Positions 45,940-53,415 of a stretch of 64,000 nt of DNA are shown one piece after another. The DNA is from Arthrobacter sp. H35-D1 (GTDB lineage Bacteria > Actinomycetota > Actinomycetes > Actinomycetales > Micrococcaceae): contig NZ_JASISP010000002.1 in NCBI RefSeq assembly GCF_030063185.1, positions 308,614 to 372,613 on the forward strand, in the 5' to 3' direction. Positions within the stretch are counted from its first letter, which is position 1. Each line of letters begins with the position of its first letter. A program made the translations under genes and the position numbers. The notes beneath the pieces are model-generated. The model ran no database searches and was not told the DNA's origin. It worked only from the letters and a program-made list of their open reading frames with translations.

Positions 45940-47463
45940 ATGGACTTGAACATTGCCATAGTCGGCGTCTATTTGCTGGCCATGCTGGCCTTTGGCTGGT
46001 GGGGAAAGTCGCGCACCAAGAACAACAGCGACTTCCTCGTGGCGGGACGCCGCTTGGGCCCGTTCCTCTATACAGGGACCATGGCCGCAGTGGTGCTGGG
46101 CGGCGCCTCCACGGTGGGAGGGGTGGGGCTTGGCTACAAATTCGGCATCTCGGGCATGTGGCTGGTGGTGGCCATTGGTGTGGGCGTGCTGCTGCTGAGC
46201 CTGCTGTTTGCCCCAACACTGCAAAAGCTGAAGATCTACACTGTCTCGCAGATGCTCAGCCTGCGCTACGGGCAGGAAACCACCAAGGTGTCCGGCTTCG
46301 TGATGCTGGCCTACACCATCATGATTTCAGCCACGTCCACTGGCGCCTACGCCACGGTCTTCACGGTGCTCTTCGACTGGGATCGCTGGCTGTCCATCGC
46401 GGTGGGCGGCGCCATTGTGCTTGTCTACTCCTCCATTGGCGGCATGTGGTCCATCACCCTGGCCGACCAGGTCCAGTTCATTATCCAGACCGTGGGCGTC
46501 TTTTTGCTGATGCTCCCCTTTGCCCTGAACGCGGCCGGCGGCTTCTCCGGAATCCAGGACCGGGTCGAGACAAGCTTCTTCCAGTGGGACGGCATCGGCG
46601 TCCAGACCATCATCACCTACTTTGTGGTGTACAGCCTGGGCCTGCTGATCGGCCAGGACATTTGGCAGCGCGTGTTCACCGCACGCACCCCGCAGGTGGC
46701 CCGCTGGGGCGGCGCAACTGCCGGCTTCTACTGCATCATCTACGGCTTTGCCGGTGCCCTGATCGGCCTGGCCGCCCGGGTGGCCCTGCCCAACATCAAC
46801 ATTGCCGAACTGGGCAAAGACGTGGTCTACGCCGAAGTGGCCCAGTCCTTGCTGCCCATCGGCATCGGCGGCTTCGTTTTGGCCGCCGCCGTGGCGGCCA
46901 TGATGTCCACCGCCTCCGGAGCCTTGATTGCCGCCGCCACCGTGGCCCGCAAGGACGTTGTCCCGTACGTGGCCAGCTGGTTCGGCAAGGACGTCGACAC
47001 GTCCGACTCCTCCAACCCCGAGCATGATGTCAACGCCAACCGCCTGTACGTTCTGGGCCTGGGAGTCGTGGTGGTGGCGATCTCCATCATCGTCAACGAC
47101 GTGGTCTTTGCCCTGACCATTGCCTACGACATCCTCGTCGGCGGGCTCCTGGTGGCCATCATTGGCGGCCTGGCCTGGAAGCGCGGCACGGGCCTGGGCG
47201 CCGCGTGGTCCATCGCCGTGGGCTGCGGACTGACCATCCTCATGCTGATCCTGTACGCCACCGGCGCACTCCCCAGCGCGGATGGAATTTACGCCAATGA
47301 GCCCATCTACTTCGGCCTGCTGGGCTCGCTGGTGGTCTACGTGGTGGTATCGCTGCTGACCCCGCCCACCCCTGCACGCATCCGCAAGGGTTGGGACGAC
47401 AGGCTCGCCGCCGCAGCTACCGATTCCAACCCGGACGACGTCCCTGCCGAGCTGCAAAAGTAG
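45940..47463 (+). CDS. sodium:solute symporter, probable agmatine/guanidino compound importer
   Basis: 507 residues, about 13 membrane helices, sodium:solute symporter family: FLVAGRRLGPFLYTGTMAAV, GGASTVGGVGLGYKFGISGM and GQDIWQRVFTARTPQVARW. It is distinct in sequence from the PutP at 0.8 kb. The substrate is inferred from context, being divergent from the XRE-cupin regulator and beside agmatinase. It ends in a strong hairpin. Confidence 0.85.
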   Translation: MDLNIAIVGVYLLAMLAFGWWGKSRTKNNSDFLVAGRRLGPFLYTGTMAAVVLGGASTVGGVGLGYKFGISGMWLVVAIGVGVLLLSLLFAPTLQKLKIYTVSQMLSLRYGQETTKVSGFVMLAYTIMISATSTGAYATVFTVLFDWDRWLSIAVGGAIVLVYSSIGGMWSITLADQVQFIIQTVGVFLLMLPFALNAAGGFSGIQDRVETSFFQWDGIGVQTIITYFVVYSLGLLIGQDIWQRVFTARTPQVARWGGATAGFYCIIYGFAGALIGLAARVALPNINIAELGKDVVYAEVAQSLLPIGIGGFVLAAAVAAMMSTASGALIAAATVARKDVVPYVASWFGKDVDTSDSSNPEHDVNANRLYVLGLGVVVVAISIIVNDVVFALTIAYDILVGGLLVAIIGGLAWKRGTGLGAAWSIAVGCGLTILMLILYATGALPSADGIYANEPIYFGLLGSLVVYVVVSLLTPPTPARIRKGWDDRLAAAATDSNPDDVPAELQK

Positions 47464-47474
47464 GGACAAGTACG

Positions 47475-47518
47475 ACGGCGGGAGGCCGGCTTGGGCAGCC
47501 GGGCCGGCCTCCCGCCGT
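47475..47518. terminator. strong GC-rich terminator hairpin
   Basis: Perfect 16-bp inverted repeat ACGGCGGGAGGCCGGC / GCCGGCCTCCCGCCGT with a 12-base loop, 12 bases after the symporter stop. No T run. Confidence 0.8.
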
Positions 47519-47574
47519 GGTCTGGCATGACTTGGCCTGCGTCAAGCCAGCAGAGATGTCGGGCCTGCAGAGAT

Positions 47575-47805
47575 TTAGTCGACGGTGGCTATGGGTGTGC
47601 CTTGGCGCACTTCGTCGCCTTCGGCCACCACCCACCTCAAGGTGCCGGAGACGGGGGTGTTGATCTCGGCGTCGAACTTGTCCACTGTGACCTCGGCAAT
47701 GACCTGATAGGCGACAACTTCGCTGCCGTTGGTCGCGCGCCATTCCATGAGCACTCCCGCTTCGTCGGGGTCTCCGGACATCCGGGGGAAGAGAATCTCC
47801 GTCAT
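47575..47805 (-). CDS. lipoyl/biotinyl-domain protein, stand-alone
   Basis: 76 residues forming one biotinyl/lipoyl-like hammerhead: MSGDPDEAGVLMEWRATNGS, AEVTVDKFDAEINTPVSGTL and VAEGDEVRQGTPIATVD. The modifiable lysine is the K of TVDKFD at the tip of the hairpin, resembling ETDK lipoyl sites. It is like the N-terminal domain of 2-oxoacid dehydrogenase E2, but without the rest. Converges on the symporter transcript. No E1/E3 genes are near. Confidence 0.82.
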   Translation of the reverse strand: MTEILFPRMSGDPDEAGVLMEWRATNGSEVVAYQVIAEVTVDKFDAEINTPVSGTLRWVVAEGDEVRQGTPIATVD

Positions 47806-48073
47806 GGCGTGCACCGCTTCCTGGTGGGCTCTGGTAATCCCCAGCCTAACCTTGATTCACCGGCCGAGGGTCTGAGAATGCCCGGTACGGAAATTCATGC
47901 CAACGGGATCAAACGGCGCTGACCATACCGGCTGGCGCCCGCGGGACAGGACTATTTTGCGGGCAAGCCTTCCGGGAATTTGGCGGCTGCGGAAGCTCAC
48001 CGTTTTTGATCTGGGCACTTTCGGCCGTACTTGCACCGCCGGGCCACCGGTTTACGGGATTCCATACCTATAT

Positions 48074-48304
48074 ATGAGACATCGCTGCGGGACGCATAAG
48101 GGGCCTTGGCCTCCGCATAGGCCATGGGGGAACAGCACCATTCGCAGTGATCTTGAATTCCAGCCTCTCGGCTGGCTGGCGGGAATCCTTGGTGCCGGCG
48201 TTTTCATCTTCTTGCTTTCCGTATGGGCCAGAACGGACCTGCAGAGACTTGTCGAACAGCGGCAGGAACTTGAGCTCAAGAACGGACTTGATGACCAAAA
48301 GTAG
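48074..48304 (+). CDS. small one-helix membrane protein, 76 aa
   Basis: The C-terminal 50 residues look real: PLGWLAGILGAGVFIFLLSV is one membrane helix, followed by a charged helix (DLQRLVEQRQELELKNGL). The start is uncertain; ATG at 48074 is the nearest good codon and follows an AT-rich TATATA stretch. It is followed by a textbook terminator, supporting transcription. Bases 47806-48073 hold no other supported gene. Confidence 0.45.
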   Translation: MRHRCGTHKGPWPPHRPWGNSTIRSDLEFQPLGWLAGILGAGVFIFLLSVWARTDLQRLVEQRQELELKNGLDDQK

Positions 48305-48349
48305 CAGCCGAGATCCATTTGATTTTGAAGCAAAATCTTAACTGTTCTG

Positions 48350-48392
48350 AAAAAGAAGCCCCATCCGGGTGATCCGGGTGGGGCTTCTTTTT
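48350..48392. terminator. bidirectional intrinsic terminator
   Basis: Perfect 14-bp inverted repeat AAAAAGAAGCCCCA / TGGGGCTTCTTTTT with a 15-base loop and A/T tracts on both sides: the best terminator in the window. Confidence 0.92.
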
Positions 48393-48625
48393 CCTCTCCC
48401 CCTTGGATGGGAACACATCAACCTCACTGGGGACTACCGAAATTTTCAAGTCAAACGGTACCAAGGGAGTTAGACTGCCGGAAGTTAGACAGCCGGTTAT
48501 GAGCGCGCTGCCGAGCAGGTAACCGCCCTGCTTGAAGATGTTTCCACAGCCAAGACCCAGACACCACAAATCTTCCGTATCCTTTCCCTAGCCACCACGT
48601 TGGCAGTCGTGTCGGGTTTCGCTTT
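48393..48625 (+). other. 233-base stretch with a possible gene relic
   Basis: A frame open from about 48480 encodes ERAAEQVTALLEDVSTAKTQ, then TPQIFRILSLATTLAVVSGF, a helix followed by a membrane-like segment, without any usable start codon. It reads as the end of a lost membrane protein gene running into the converging gene at 48626. Confidence 0.3.
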
Positions 48626-49096
48626 TTACAGGTCGGTCAGGCCGATCCTCTGGTCGTCGAGGCAGTGCGAGCGTTTTCCTGCCGATGGTCCGATGGAGCG
48701 AAGGCAGGTGCAGGCTGGTCCTTTGACGGCGGGTAGTGTCAGCCACACGAAGCGTTGGATTTTGTTGTACTGACCGAAGTCCAAGACGGCGCCGTCAAGC
48801 TTAGGTGCCAGTTCGTGGCTGATACTGATCAGCATCTCTTCCCCGGTTGGCAGGTCCCTGCCATCGCCGATATCTCCTTCATCCCAATCTGGGCCGTTGA
48901 GTAGGCATCGAAGCAGCTTCTTCGATTCCGTTCGTGAGAAGTACAGGCCCTGTTTGCGGCAGCCACCGTTTCCCTGGTAGCAATGCAGAACACCGCCGAA
49001 CACATCGATCATGGTCACCGCCTCCGCCGTCACAGTGAAAGTGCCGTGGCCGGGGATGCTTGCCAGCAGACTCTCCCCATCCCGTGAGCACCTCAT
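48626..49096 (-). CDS. hypothetical protein downstream of a CDF transporter
   Basis: 156 residues from the ATG at 49096, 13 bases after the CDF stop; longer frames overlap the transporter. Content includes GHGTFTVTAEAVTMIDVFGG, CYQGNGGCRKQGLYFSRTES and LDGAVLDFGQYNKIQRFVWL. Four to six cysteines hint at a metal site, which would suit its place in an ArsR-CDF operon, but no family is recognised. Confidence 0.6.
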   Translation of the reverse strand: MRCSRDGESLLASIPGHGTFTVTAEAVTMIDVFGGVLHCYQGNGGCRKQGLYFSRTESKKLLRCLLNGPDWDEGDIGDGRDLPTGEEMLISISHELAPKLDGAVLDFGQYNKIQRFVWLTLPAVKGPACTCLRSIGPSAGKRSHCLDDQRIGLTDL

Positions 49097-49109
49097 AAGA
49101 CCGGCATTC

Positions 49110-50204
49110 TCATCGATGAACGTGGGGCTTGGACGGGTCAAGGTCAGCACCGTTTTCGCGCGCCGGATCCGTGATGGTCTTGATGAGCACGTCGTCGAGT
49201 TTGGGCAGCGCATGGCCGAGTCGGTGTTCTGCCTCCCGAACGGTCTTTTGGACCGCTGACAGGGTCGCATCGGCGACGACGACGATTGCCGTTCCCTGGA
49301 GCCGGTGACCAACCCAGCGCAGCTGTAAGCGTTGTACGGATAGAACTCCGGGAGTGCCATCAAGTGCGGTGTCGGCGCGGGCAACGAGCTCAGGTTCAAT
49401 GCCGTCCATGAGCCGGTGGCCGATGCTCTTGACGGTTCCCCACAGCAAGACGATGATCGCGGCCGAGATCAGGAGACCAACGATCGGGTCCGCCAGTGGG
49501 AAGCCGAGCATGACCCCGCCAGCGCCGAGGACGACGGCGAGGGAAGTGAACCCGTCGATTCGGGCGTGGACTCCGTCGGCTACCAGGGCGGCCGAGCCGA
49601 TCTGCCGGCCCACCCGGATACGGTAGATCGCCACGGCCTCGTTGCCGGCAAAACCGATGACTCCGGCAGCCAGCACCCACCACAAGTTTTGCAAGGGCTG
49701 CGGGTTGAATAGCCGGTCGATGGATTGCCAGGCGGCGACGACGGCAGAGAGGGCCACGACGGCGACAATGAACAGCCCGGCGAGGTCCTCGGCCCGACCG
49801 TACCCGTAGGTGTAGCGGCGGTTGGCCGCCCGACGTCCCAGGATGAAAGCGATCCACAAGGGCACGGCGGTGAGGGCATCGGAGAAGTTGTGAATGGTAT
49901 CTGCCAACAGGGCAACGGAACCGCTGATAAGGACTACGAGGAACTGCAGGATAGTGGTTCCAAGGAGCAGGAAGAGGCTGATCTTCAGGGCACGGACACC
50001 TTTAACGCTGGATTCCAGGGCATCGTCGATCGAGTCTGCGGAGTCATGGGTGTGGGGGACAAACAATTCGAAAAGCCACCCTTTGAAACCGGTGTGGTGC
50101 TTGTGGGAATGTCCATCGTGATCGTGATCGTGCGGGTGGCCATTGTCGTGAGCATGGTTGTGGTCATCAACGTGGTCGTGGCCAGCGTGGTCGATGCTGC
50201 TCAT
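49110..50204 (-). CDS. cation diffusion facilitator (CDF) metal exporter
   Basis: 364 residues. The His/Asp-rich N-terminus (about residues 6-37) binds metal. Six membrane helices follow, with metal-site residues in SGSVALLADTIHNFSDALTA (His and Asp) and VADGVHARIDGFTSLAVVLG (Asp and Asp), then a C-terminal cytoplasmic ferredoxin-like domain. It exports zinc, cobalt or a similar divalent ion in exchange for protons. It overlaps the ArsR-type gene by four bases and is expected to be induced by its metal. Confidence 0.92.
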   Translation of the reverse strand: MSSIDHAGHDHVDDHNHAHDNGHPHDHDHDGHSHKHHTGFKGWLFELFVPHTHDSADSIDDALESSVKGVRALKISLFLLLGTTILQFLVVLISGSVALLADTIHNFSDALTAVPLWIAFILGRRAANRRYTYGYGRAEDLAGLFIVAVVALSAVVAAWQSIDRLFNPQPLQNLWWVLAAGVIGFAGNEAVAIYRIRVGRQIGSAALVADGVHARIDGFTSLAVVLGAGGVMLGFPLADPIVGLLISAAIIVLLWGTVKSIGHRLMDGIEPELVARADTALDGTPGVLSVQRLQLRWVGHRLQGTAIVVVADATLSAVQKTVREAEHRLGHALPKLDDVLIKTITDPARENGADLDPSKPHVHR

Positions 50205-50563
50205 GTCGTGGTCTGGTCGGCGCGGTGGTGTGCGGGTATCCCACCGAGTGCGTGTTCGGCTTGATAGATCGCGTCAGCCACCAGCTGGCGTGCATGCTCA
50301 TTCTCCAGCCGATACATGACTTTGGTTCCGTCTTGGCGGGTGGAAACCAAGCGAGCCAGGCGCATCTTTGCCAAGTGCTGCGAGACCGCAGTCGGTGACT
50401 TGCCTACCGCCTCAGCTAACGCCCCAACCGCCATTTCCCCCTCACGCAGGGCAAGGATGATCCGTACCCGGCTGGCATCGGCCAGCATGGAAAAGATCTC
50501 GACCGCCAGTTCCACGTACTGGCTGTCGACATCCAATGTGCAAGACTTCTTATCTGCATTCAT
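50201..50563 (-). CDS. ArsR/SmtB-family metal sensor repressor
   Basis: 120 residues from the ATG at 50563. Winged helix at about 20-90: IFSMLADASRVRIILALREG, KSPTAVSQHLAKMRLARLVS, DGTKVMYRLENEH. His/Asp/Glu residues in the last helix (HARQLVADAIYQAEH) fit the alpha-5 zinc or cobalt site of the CzrA/NmtR/SmtB group; a Cys near residue 9 may add a ligand. It heads the operon with the CDF exporter (ATGA-type overlap) and probably represses it. Confidence 0.9.
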   Translation of the reverse strand: MNADKKSCTLDVDSQYVELAVEIFSMLADASRVRIILALREGEMAVGALAEAVGKSPTAVSQHLAKMRLARLVSTRQDGTKVMYRLENEHARQLVADAIYQAEHALGGIPAHHRADQTTT

Positions 50564-50572
50564 ACGCACATA
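50551..50572. promoter_or_regulatory. imperfect palindrome at the ArsR start
   Basis: TATCTGC (50551-50557) and GCACATA (50566-50572) pair at six of seven positions and cover the start codon. A weak candidate operator. Bases 50573-50752 upstream contain no supported gene. Confidence 0.3.
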
Positions 50573-50752
50573 ATCCCATTAAAACATCGCTCCTGTCGCA
50601 TCTGCCTTGTTTTAAGCTCGGGAACTGACCGCCAGCAGGGATCGGTGTCTCGCATTCTTGCCTTGAGGGCCGAACCATGGGCGCAGCAGAACTCGGAACC
50701 CGCGCACCCTTCGTAGCCATCGCATGAACAACGGTCGCTGCCAGCACCCCGG

Positions 50753-51169
50753 CTAGCGGCCGTCGTTGAGAATCCGCAGCATGATATCTTCCGCCCTTTC
50801 GTACCTCAGGGTCGCAACCCACAGGCGGTAGGGGGCTTCGCCGGGCGGCGGATCGTGGCGATGGGAAGCGTCCCGGCGACGTCCCGCTGAATGGACGGGG
50901 CCCACATTGCCGGATCCTGAATTGCCGGGTCCTGAATTGCCGGGGACCGAGTGGATGGGATTTGAATGGACGGGCGAGGCCCATCCGGGGATGTCTTCAG
51001 CACCAAGTGCAGCCAGGGCCGGGGCCACCAGGCGTTCGGGAAGGTCGGCCAGACACGCCCAGTACAGCGCGTGCAGCCCGTTGCCCGTGCCGAAGGGCGG
51101 CAGCCACAACGGCAGTCCGAGGTGCAGGGATTCCACGGCTGAGATGGGTGACTCATTGCCTGCCGTCAT
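50753..51169 (-). CDS. hypothetical protein with pentapeptide-encoding repeat
   Basis: 138 residues from the ATG at 51169, which overlaps the end of the phosphatase gene by 17 bases, so the two are coupled. The start (LHLGLPLWLPPFGTGNGLHA, LYWACLADLPERLVAPALAA) and the end (YRLWVATLRYERAEDIMLRI) look like one small domain interrupted by a Gly/Asn/Ser/Pro/His-rich insert of about 35 residues, encoded by 15-base repeats. Unknown family; possibly works with the phosphatase. Confidence 0.6.
   Translation of the reverse strand: MTAGNESPISAVESLHLGLPLWLPPFGTGNGLHALYWACLADLPERLVAPALAALGAEDIPGWASPVHSNPIHSVPGNSGPGNSGSGNVGPVHSAGRRRDASHRHDPPPGEAPYRLWVATLRYERAEDIMLRILNDGR
50891..50980. repeat. 15-bp coding minisatellite, about 6 units
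   Basis: Tandem 15-base units (for example ATTGCCGGATCCTGA, ATTGCCGGGTCCTGA, ATTGCCGGGGACCGA) keep the frame and encode GNSGP-like pentapeptides on the minus strand. The outer units are more degenerate. Confidence 0.75.
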
Positions 51170-51776
51170 CGCCGGTGCCCCCTTCGCCGTGCGGTGCTGC
51201 AGCGCCATTCTGTCCGATGGGTCCCGCGGCCCATTGCGCGCCTGAGCGGGTGAGCAGGCTCCAACATCCGGTGGGAAACGTGGCGCTTGCCGCATCGGGG
51301 CTCAGCGGCACAAGCAGCTCCCGGATGACGGCGTCGTGCGTGACAAGGACGGCAGGTCCGGCTTCGGCGGCATTGGCCGCGTCCTCCAACGCCGGCATGG
51401 CCCGCTCCACAATGGCCTCATCCGTTTCGACACCGGGGGCTTGGGCTGCCGTGCCCCACAAAGCGGCCCCTTTCGCCTCCAGGAACCCCGTCCACTGTCC
51501 AAAATCCCTGTCGATCAGGCGTTCATCAACGCTGCTTCCAAGGTGCGCCGCTTCGGCGATCGCAGCAGCAGTCTGAATGGCCCGGTCCAGGGGGCTGGAA
51601 GCAATTTTCATCGGCTGCACCTGTGCCATCAGACGGCCCACTGCGTCGGCCTGTGCCAAGCCCCCGGCATCCAACGGCGGATTGGTGTGTCCCCGTATGT
51701 AACCGGTCCGATTCAGCCCCGTTTGGCCGTGGCGGACCAAATACACGTTCCTGGGTTCTGCTTGGTTCATCGTCAT
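51153..51776 (-). CDS. histidine phosphatase family protein
   Basis: 207 residues from the ATG at 51776 (another ATG two codons later). The catalytic motif is VYLVRHGQTGLNRTGYIRGH, the second arginine is in IASSPLDRAIQTAAAIAEA, the acid in DRDFGQWTG and the second histidine in VLVTHDAVIREL: a complete phosphoglycerate-mutase-like active site. The substrate is probably a small phosphorylated metabolite. The gene is coupled to the repeat-containing gene downstream. Confidence 0.88.
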   Translation of the reverse strand: MTMNQAEPRNVYLVRHGQTGLNRTGYIRGHTNPPLDAGGLAQADAVGRLMAQVQPMKIASSPLDRAIQTAAAIAEAAHLGSSVDERLIDRDFGQWTGFLEAKGAALWGTAAQAPGVETDEAIVERAMPALEDAANAAEAGPAVLVTHDAVIRELLVPLSPDAASATFPTGCWSLLTRSGAQWAAGPIGQNGAAAPHGEGGTGDDGRQ

Positions 51777-51898
51777 GACGCCTGCCCACCTTTGATATGT
51801 GCAGCATCCGCATGCGGATGCCTTGCCAATGAGGTAGGGGCCGTTGTCGGCCCCGACGGCCAAAAGGGCGGTGGGATCCTCCACCGTTTAGCACTGCC

Positions 51899-52044
51899 TT
51901 ACTGCATGCCCGGCGCCGGTCCGGCCTCCGCGAACACTCTGACATAGAGATCCTGTCCGTAGCTGGTGCGGTCCGGCGAGCCCTCCACCACCGTGAACGT
52001 CCGCTCCCCCGAATCCGTTCGACCGGCTTTCAAGAGCAAGGCCC
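51899..52044 (-). other. displaced C-terminus of the second MutS-like gene
   Basis: In the next frame: ALLLKAGRTDSGERTFTVVE, GSPDRTSYGQDLYVRVFAEA, ending GPAPGMQ and TAA. RTSYGxDLY is conserved at the end of this ATPase family, so this belongs to the preceding gene. It is either a true frameshift or a one-base sequencing error in a G run. Confidence 0.75.
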
Positions 52045-53415
52045 CGAGGTGTGCAGGGCATCGACATCCTCGCCAAGCTCGTAGAAGTGCGTCACAAACA
52101 CCACTCGCATCCCGCTGTCGACCAATGCCCGGATGATGTCACGCGCAATGGCAGTTCCTTCGCGTTCATTGGTCGAGGAAAAGGACTCGTTGAAAAGCAC
52201 CATGGCATGGGCTTTTGCCGTATCGGCAATGGCGCTCATGCGGACCAATTCCTCGTCCAGCTTGCCGCTCTTGAGACTGGCATCTTCTTCTCGCTTGTAG
52301 TGCGAATAGATGCCCGAGACGAGGTCGGCGCCAAAGTACTGGGCGCAGACAAACATGCCGCATTGCATCATCAACTGGGCCGTTCCGAGGCTGCGCAGGA
52401 AAGTGGATTTGCCGCCCTCGTTGGCCCCCGTGATCATGATCAGGGACTTGCCGTCGGCATTGATGTTGTTGCCGACCACCTCGCCACGCTGTCCCACCGT
52501 CAAGGAAACATCGCGCAGGTCCCGGGCAGAGCACGCCATCGCGGACTCCGCCTCAGGTTTGGGGAAACAGAGAGGGGCACCGGCACTCAAAAGAGCCGCT
52601 TCGAGATTGATGCAGCCCACATGGAAGGCCAGCTCCTGCCGCAGCATCTTGATGAAATTCATGATGTGGTCATCCGATTGGGTCAAGACATTGGCCGCCA
52701 GGTCAAGCCCTTGGCCCTCCAACTCGCCCAGTGCCCGAAACCCTGCTTCATCACGGTCGTTGAGCCGGAAGGTGTAGCTTTCCTTCCCCTTGCCGGAGAG
52801 CCGCTGCAACCAATTCCGATTGTCCGGGCCGGGGTTCGAGAGTGTGTAGTTGGTGCCCTTGTTGGCACGCCCCAAACTCGCGGCAATCAACATTCCATTC
52901 CTGAACCTCAACCGTCGCAAGTGTTCGTTGATCTCCGCAAGGTAAGTTTCATCGACCTCTTTCAGGACCATGTCCAAGAATCTGCGGAAGCCAGGTGAGT
53001 GGAACCCCTCCTGGGCATTACGGCATATGCTTCTCAGCCGCTCCAATACGGCGGCCATCATCTCCAACGACTGGATCGACTGGCGCAGGATTGACGACGG
53101 GGAATGGCTGAAGAGGCTGCGGTAAATCTTGCGTTCCGCCGCAATGGTTTCGCTCGCCAAGGCATACAGATCCCGAACCACCGCCGTATTCTCCAGCACG
53201 TCCATCAGCACATGTTGGCGGTATTCAATGTCCTCGACAGCGGTCAACGGAGCGCGCAGCACCAATTGTGCGACGTCGGCAACATAGTCGTCGCCGGCAG
53301 CCATGGCGGAAATGAGCCTGCCGAGATCCAGGTCCTTGTGCAGCGCGGAATCGTTGGCGCTCCAACGAGCGTCCGGATGAAAGTCCCGGTCCTTGTACAG
53401 CAGGAAAGCCTTCAT
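52030..53415 (-). CDS. MutS-like ATPase, second gene of a pair, with C-terminal frameshift
   Basis: 461 residues as read. Residues about 45-265 match the helical core/lever of MutS proteins; the MutS ATPase follows with Walker A ITGANEGGKSTFL (near residue 330), VCAQYFGADLVSGIYSH, and Walker B AMVLFNESFSSTNEREG (near 405), then VVFVTHFYELG. The mismatch-recognition domain is missing. The frame ends abruptly after LHTSG at 52030. One base inserted in the GGGG at 52045-52042 restores another 47 codons to a TAA at 51899, including SPDRTSYGQDLY, the usual family end. It overlaps the first MutS-like gene by four bases. Confidence 0.82.
   Translation of the reverse strand: MKAFLLYKDRDFHPDARWSANDSALHKDLDLGRLISAMAAGDDYVADVAQLVLRAPLTAVEDIEYRQHVLMDVLENTAVVRDLYALASETIAAERKIYRSLFSHSPSSILRQSIQSLEMMAAVLERLRSICRNAQEGFHSPGFRRFLDMVLKEVDETYLAEINEHLRRLRFRNGMLIAASLGRANKGTNYTLSNPGPDNRNWLQRLSGKGKESYTFRLNDRDEAGFRALGELEGQGLDLAANVLTQSDDHIMNFIKMLRQELAFHVGCINLEAALLSAGAPLCFPKPEAESAMACSARDLRDVSLTVGQRGEVVGNNINADGKSLIMITGANEGGKSTFLRSLGTAQLMMQCGMFVCAQYFGADLVSGIYSHYKREEDASLKSGKLDEELVRMSAIADTAKAHAMVLFNESFSSTNEREGTAIARDIIRALVDSGMRVVFVTHFYELGEDVDALHTSGPCS

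Noticed and set aside
46327-47469. A 380-codon open frame on the minus strand
   Set aside because: Antisense shadow of the sodium symporter: Gly/His/Asp-rich and without a ribosome site.
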